Part shown: one piece after another, positions 59,656 through 64,000 of the stretch
Position numbering within the stretch: position 1 is the first letter of the stretch
How the letters are laid out: each line of letters begins with the position of its first letter
Source of the DNA: Scleromitrula shiraiana
Taxonomy: Eukaryota > Ascomycota > Leotiomycetes > Helotiales > Sclerotiniaceae
DNA length: 64,000 nt
Assembly (NCBI GenBank): GCA_028455995.1
Contig: JABELC010000012.1
Location: 930,001-994,000 of the forward strand
Direction: 5' to 3'
The notes under the pieces: generated by a model
The model's database searches: none
What the model was told of the DNA's origin: nothing
Seen by the model: only the letters and a program-made list of their open reading frames with translations
Translations under genes and position numbers: made by a program

Positions 59656-60818
59656 ATGAGCGTATCTCAATGCCGGCCAGATGTTGGCTCAGCCTCGCAA
59701 ATCGCTGAAATATACTCTTTATCCGAAACGGAACTCATGCAGTTGAGTCAGTTCAAAGAAATACTGGCCGAGAGGGGATTTTGGTCACAGACATCCGATG
59801 AAAACAAGTCTTCTCATGATGATGCCACTCTACTGTATTATTATCTGTCATCTAGACATTACTTCCAAACTGATGCTAATCTACAAATACAGCCGTTTTC
59901 TTCGAGAGAACAAGTTTAACCTTCAAAAGTCTACCGCCCAATTCATCTCCACTGAGACATGGCTCTCGTCTCTCAGAATACAGGAACTCTACTCTAACAT
60001 TGATGTTGGGATTTTTGAATCTGGTCGGAGACTTGTGAGTTTCCTATGTGCTTATTGCATATATCTTGCCGAAGCTAACAATCTACGCACAGTACGGGCT
60101 GTGGACCGGTCGTCGAGACAAATTAGGATATCCTGTATATATCCTTCAAGTCGCCAAGCTTAACACCAAAGAGATTCAACAATACTATGCGGCCACTGAA
60201 GAGATGAAGCAGTCCCTTCCCTTTCATAAATTCCTTTCTACCCCTGGTAAATCATTGGCATTGTTCGCCGTAATGCACAATATCCTCAATTTTGTCTTTC
60301 CGCTTTGTTCTTCCGTTCCTCGATCTAACGATTTAATTCCCATCACCAAATCTACGAACATCATCGATATTTCTGGTGTTGGACTTTCTCAGTGGTGGGC
60401 TTTGAAATCTCATATACAGGCCGCCAGCGTATTAACAACAGATCATTACCCAGACATATTAGACAAAACATTTGTGGTTGGTGCACCTGCCTTCTTTTCA
60501 ATTGTGTTTGGATGGGTCAAAAGGTGGTTTGGTGAGGGTGTTCTAGGGAGGATATACATTGTTGGAGAGAAGAGCACCCACGACGTTTTGAGGGAAGTTG
60601 TAGATAGAGAGAACTTACCAATCCAATATGGAGGAACATTAGATTGGGTTTACGGAACTGTGATGATGGACGATGAGGTCAAGAAAGCAGTGGAAAGTGA
60701 TGGGAGGAGCGGCTGGATCGAAGGCCCTTGCTACTGGGAGAATGGAAAGAGAATAGTTGCTGGCAGTTCTGGTGGTGTTAAACGAGATGACGCTACAATT
60801 TGGGTAAGAAAAATATAA
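59656..60818 (+). CDS. CRAL-TRIO (Sec14-like) lipid-transfer protein
   Basis: Exons 59656-59834, 59893-60034 and 60093-60818 give 348 residues. The first junction restores the CRAL_TRIO_N motif DATLLRFLRENKFNLQKST. The second gives FESGRRLYGLWTGRRDKLGY, with the KxGxPV-type strand of the lipid domain. The body contains NIIDISGVGLSQWWAL, LTTDHYPDILDKTFVVGAPA and FFSIVFGWVKRWF, the typical floor helix and gate region. Such proteins exchange phosphatidylinositol, phosphatidylcholine or sterol-like lipids between membranes. There is no GOLD domain. Divergent from the ABC transporter and convergent with the P450, so a shared lipid task is suggestive but unproven. Confidence 0.9.
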
Positions 60819-61142
60819 ATTGCATTGAATGGCAGTTTTGTGAATTATAGTTTTACAATACAATACAACCAGAATAGAATTTCCTCTTCAGAGCTCTCTA
60901 CCGAAACTACTCTCTCAAGCTGCCCTCTTGACATTCGAAGTAACACTTATTCGCCCCGATAACTTCAATGTTTTGCAACTTTCACCTTAACAATAAGGTC
61001 TTCACCCTTCCGTGGTCCCATTACACCTATTCGGACATCGGGGTGTTAGTGACTATCTATAGTGAAGTGATATTCGGGATGAATCAAGAAGCATAAGTTC
61101 AATCAAGAAGAAAGAAATAGACGGAGGTACACAAACGGAATA
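60819..61142. other. Short spacer between convergent genes
   Basis: 324 bp between CRAL-TRIO and P450 3' ends; no feature recognised. Confidence 0.5.
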
Positions 61143-62930
61143 TTAAATGAGCAGTAGAAAATTGTGGGCATGACGCTTACCTCCAGAAGATATTGAGTCG
61201 TCCATCTTAGGAAATTTAGTGTCCTTTCCTGCATCCAAGCTGATGTCGAAACGATGCAAAATCAGAACTACAAACATGAATATCTCACGACGAGCTAAGA
61301 ATCTTCCCGGGCAATAAGTCAAGCCTCCACCGAAAGGTCTGTAACTTGTGCTTTTAGCCAGAGATGGATTATTCAAAAACCGTCTGGGATCAAATTTTGC
61401 AGCATTGTCACCAAATACTTCGGGAGAGGAATGCATTTGTTGAAATGGCATTAAGAGTTTTCTCCCAGGATGAAGTACTTTGCCGCCTATCACCACTTCC
61501 TTAACCACATCCCGAGTGCCAATTGGAAATGTTGTGTGGCGGACGATCTCTTCGTAGAACGAGTTCAATAGGGGGCAGTTCTCGAGAAGGTATGGCATGC
61601 TGAGATCGCCCTGTGATGAGAATGCTGGTTTGGTCTCGGTAAAGATCGAGTTAAGTAAGGACTGATCTTTAAGGAGTTCGATGAGGCACCAGAAACAGGT
61701 TCTGTAGGCATTGGTATTGATTCTACAGTTGTACAAATGGTTAGCTTGATATAGTGTGGTTACTAAGATCTGGTGGGAAGGTATTCTCACAAGCGGTATA
61801 AAACGTAGAGAATTGGCGACGTCTGAGATTTGTCAAGAACCCCCATACTCTTCATTCCATCTTCAATAATATGAACCAGCCAGATTGCATCTTTTCTTTG
61901 AGCTTCCGGCAATGCGAGATATCTTTCGAATGCAGCTTCTCCCTTTGCTTTTGCATCAAACATCTGCCTGGCGGCAAATTTGGGATACTGGAGGGGTAGC
62001 TTCCAACTTTCCGTATCAAATACAAGAAAATCTTTTAAAAGGTCCGGCGCGACTTCATAAAGAGAATCTCCAAAAAACGATCTTGTTGCTGCATCCGCAA
62101 GAACCTCATAGCACCATCTAAAGAGCAGGACGTCTTTCTCCCCATGACCAATAGGCTCGTCAGTAGACAAAACCATGTCACCTTGCAGTTTATCCCAAGT
62201 TAGAGAGTTATCGATGTTACCCAGGAAAGACGACTCAAGTTCCTGTAGTTTCTCGCCAGGATGCATTTGTAACTTGAAATTCTCGTGGATAAGGTCGATC
62301 CAGTGCTTCCCCTTATCCCAGCTTGGGTCATACATTTTGTCCAATGTGTTTGACGAGACTCCAAAATCAGCAAATATTTCCCTTATGACAGGATTGAAAT
62401 CGAAAGCTTTTGAGTTTCTATAGACTGAGGATACATCTTCTGGGGATGTCAGAATATAGAGCTCCTGGCCCATTACTGTAATTGAGAAAATCTCCCTCGT
62501 GTTACCGAAGTATTCTCTGTTAGTCTGATATCAGTGGTTGTTTATGGGAAATTATGCATCGAGAGCTCCGGAATGGTTTGTCTTAAGCCTGCGGCGAAGA
62601 CTTAATTCGAAAACGTATTGAGAGAAAGCATACCTTGCATATGTAAAAAGCCTGTTAGAATCCATCAACATACCGCGTACATGGCCCACAACTATATAAT
62701 ACACTTATTAGTATAAGAACTAAAAATTGAGCGTGAACCCGCATGAGATCATGGTCTAACATACCTGGGATCCAATATGGTAACTGTCGCGGCTTGTCAG
62801 GATTTATCTTTGGCAACAAAACGAACTTCCATATCCACCATGCTAGCCATAATGATGTTCCAGTTGCAAATATAGGAAGCAAAAGAGGAGAACCTCGTAA
62901 GTAACTTGAATCCGCTGCCATCGATAGCAA
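61143..62930 (-). CDS. Cytochrome P450 (CYP7/CYP8-like)
   Basis: Exons 62765-62930, 62634-62691, 61791-62516 and 61143-61722 total 1530 nt, 509 residues, all in phase. An N-terminal membrane anchor (LPIFATGTSLWLAWWIWKF) is followed by a Pro-rich hinge (LPYWIPVVGH). The K-helix ExxR is in YEEIVRHTTF and the haem-binding loop is FGGGLTYCPGRFLAR (FxxGxxxCxGR). The overall style, with short helix I and the KVLHPGRKLLMPFQQMH segment, resembles fungal P450s related to CYP7/CYP8 (oxysterol or prostanoid hydroxylase-like). In helix I the AGxxT motif is replaced: INTNAYRTCFWCLIELL has no acid-Thr pair, as also happens in CYP8-type isomerases. Start at MLSMAADSS; Met 4 is possible. ER membrane, partner CPR. 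Confidence 0.9.
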
Positions 62931-64000
62931 TAAAGATTAATATGTTACGTTAGTCCTGGTATAAGGATTTCTTCATATGTTATTGCGATCTCTGGGATTC
63001 TTTCTTCTGTTGTGTCGATTATGGGCCGACTGTGCCTCCTATATGTGGCTCATACTGCACAGCCAAAGTCCATTCACTATTTATGCATCAAAATCGCAAA
63101 TAGCAAACGGCGATTCGGTCGGTAATCAAACAATTCAAGCAACTTGGGCGGCCAGGTAGTCAGTTACCTAGCCTAGAAATACGCTGTATGCAGGTGTCTA
63201 AAACAAACGATATAGCTACATAAACATGCGTAGAGGGGGAGGGGGCCAAATATTCTAATTAAACGATATCATTTAGATTGAATTCGAAACGGGTAATAAA
63301 CTCACTAATTGAAACATATCTATTAAAAAGGTTTTAACTACAATATCTTGGCCCTGGAGCTGTAACATGTATCTGACTAGGTACTTGAGTAAGTAGTAGG
63401 TAAGAATTGGAGCTGGATGTTCACGGTATTACAATTTGTCAGTAGCTCCGTGCATGCATAGTTCTATTACGGTAGGGTTTTTTATCTGCCGCCGCTGTCC
63501 CCGCTTTACCGTGCATGCTAGTGACCATCACCCACACACTCTCATATTCATGGACATTCCAGGTTTTGAACCATATTGATAGAAAGTTTTATCCCAGATG
63601 GGTACCATTGTATTCCAGGCTGATTCTGTACGGGCATTAAGGTGATTCTCACCCCATGTGGTGCATCTAGGTTTTTCCCATAGTTCAAACATTGGAGGTA
63701 CTTTTATCCCATGTACTCGAGTAGCATTCAGTTTCTTATCACAGTTCAAACATTGGAGGCACTCTCATTCTATATAGCATTCAATTTCTTAACATAGCTC
63801 AAACATTTGAGTTTTTCTCATCCCATGTAACATTCGATTTCTTATCTCATTTCAAACACTAGAAGTTCTTATTTCATTGATGGATTCGTATCACACACAT
63901 ATGCAGTGATTCTCACTCCCCTAATTCCCCCTCTTTCATTCCACTTCCTTCTCTTACCCCTCGCCCTCTCGTTCTGATGTTCACACCACTGGCAAATCCG
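62931..64000. other. Gene-free right end with degenerate tandem repeat
   Basis: No coding frame; the upstream side of the P450 gene lies here. The degenerate tandem repeat at 63665-63870 is listed separately. Confidence 0.55.
63665..63870. repeat. Degenerate tandem repeat, 53-61 bp unit, about 4 copies
   Basis: A unit like cagttcaaacattggaggcactctcatcccatgtagcattcaatttcttatca recurs: core (a/t)g(t/c)tcaaaca(tt/ct) at about 63682, 63743, 63796 and 63850. The copies differ by many substitutions, so the array is old. Full unit given in words: core TCAAACATTGGAGG, then CATCCCATGTA, then AGCATTCAATTTCTTA. Confidence 0.75.

Noticed and set aside
53157..62930. Classical secondary-metabolite gene cluster
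   Set aside because: No polyketide synthase, NRPS, terpene cyclase or pathway-specific Zn2Cys6 regulator is present in the window, so only an oxidation/export neighbourhood is claimed.
1..64000. tRNA genes, transposon coding regions, CRISPR arrays
   Set aside because: Scanning by eye for B-box-like GGTTCGANTCC, reverse transcriptase or transposase motifs and regularly spaced repeats gave nothing convincing; a tRNAscan or RepeatMasker run would be decisive.

Overview
The window is nuclear DNA of a filamentous ascomycete. Genes are split by short GT-AG introns (mostly 45-60 nt, sometimes 75-140), spacers are AT-rich and full of microsatellites, and the family mix (HET, HeLo-like, fungal Hsp70-like, S41 peptidase, full-size ABCG, VID27, ATG9) is typical of Pezizomycotina. 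By overall feel I would place it in Leotiomycetes, perhaps Sclerotiniaceae (Botrytis/Sclerotinia-like), but that is inference and no marker locus is present. I rebuilt the intron-exon structure of most genes by hand. In almost every intact gene the spliced exons sum to a multiple of three and restore conserved motifs across the junctions.

Region 1 (1-5.7 kb): the 5' part of a CCCH zinc-finger gene runs off the left edge. It is followed by about 4.7 kb of gene-free, repeat-rich DNA.

Region 2 (5.7-31.5 kb) is an accessory block. It mixes decayed genes (a 3-beta-HSD/Erg26-like relic, a frameshifted SDR, a broken HSL-type alpha/beta hydrolase, and a large ankyrin-ZZ gene with several stops and frameshifts) with intact genes. 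The intact ones are an HSPA12-type Hsp70-like ATPase, a Ser/Thr-rich single-pass membrane protein, a HeLo-like domain protein, a membrane-anchored protein with repeated SGxI motifs, a secreted S41-type peptidase and a HET-domain protein. Several of these families belong to fungal non-self recognition or cell-death repertoires.

Region 3 (31.6-52.7 kb) is a conserved housekeeping block: COG6 (Golgi tethering) divergent from ATG9 (autophagy), a mitoferrin (mitochondrial iron import), a MIT/AAA ATPase of the spastin/Sap1 type, mitochondrial ribosomal protein uS17m divergent from VID27, and a DEK-C-like nuclear protein.

Region 4 (53-63 kb) holds an SDR, a full-size ABCG transporter with two canonical ATP sites (YOL075C type), a Sec14/CRAL-TRIO lipid-transfer protein and a CYP7/CYP8-like P450. 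Together they look like a lipid or xenobiotic oxidation, transfer and export neighbourhood without a polyketide, peptide or terpene backbone enzyme. The last kilobase has no gene but carries a degenerate 53-61 bp tandem repeat. No rRNA, CRISPR or intact transposon was seen, and no tRNA gene was recognised by eye.
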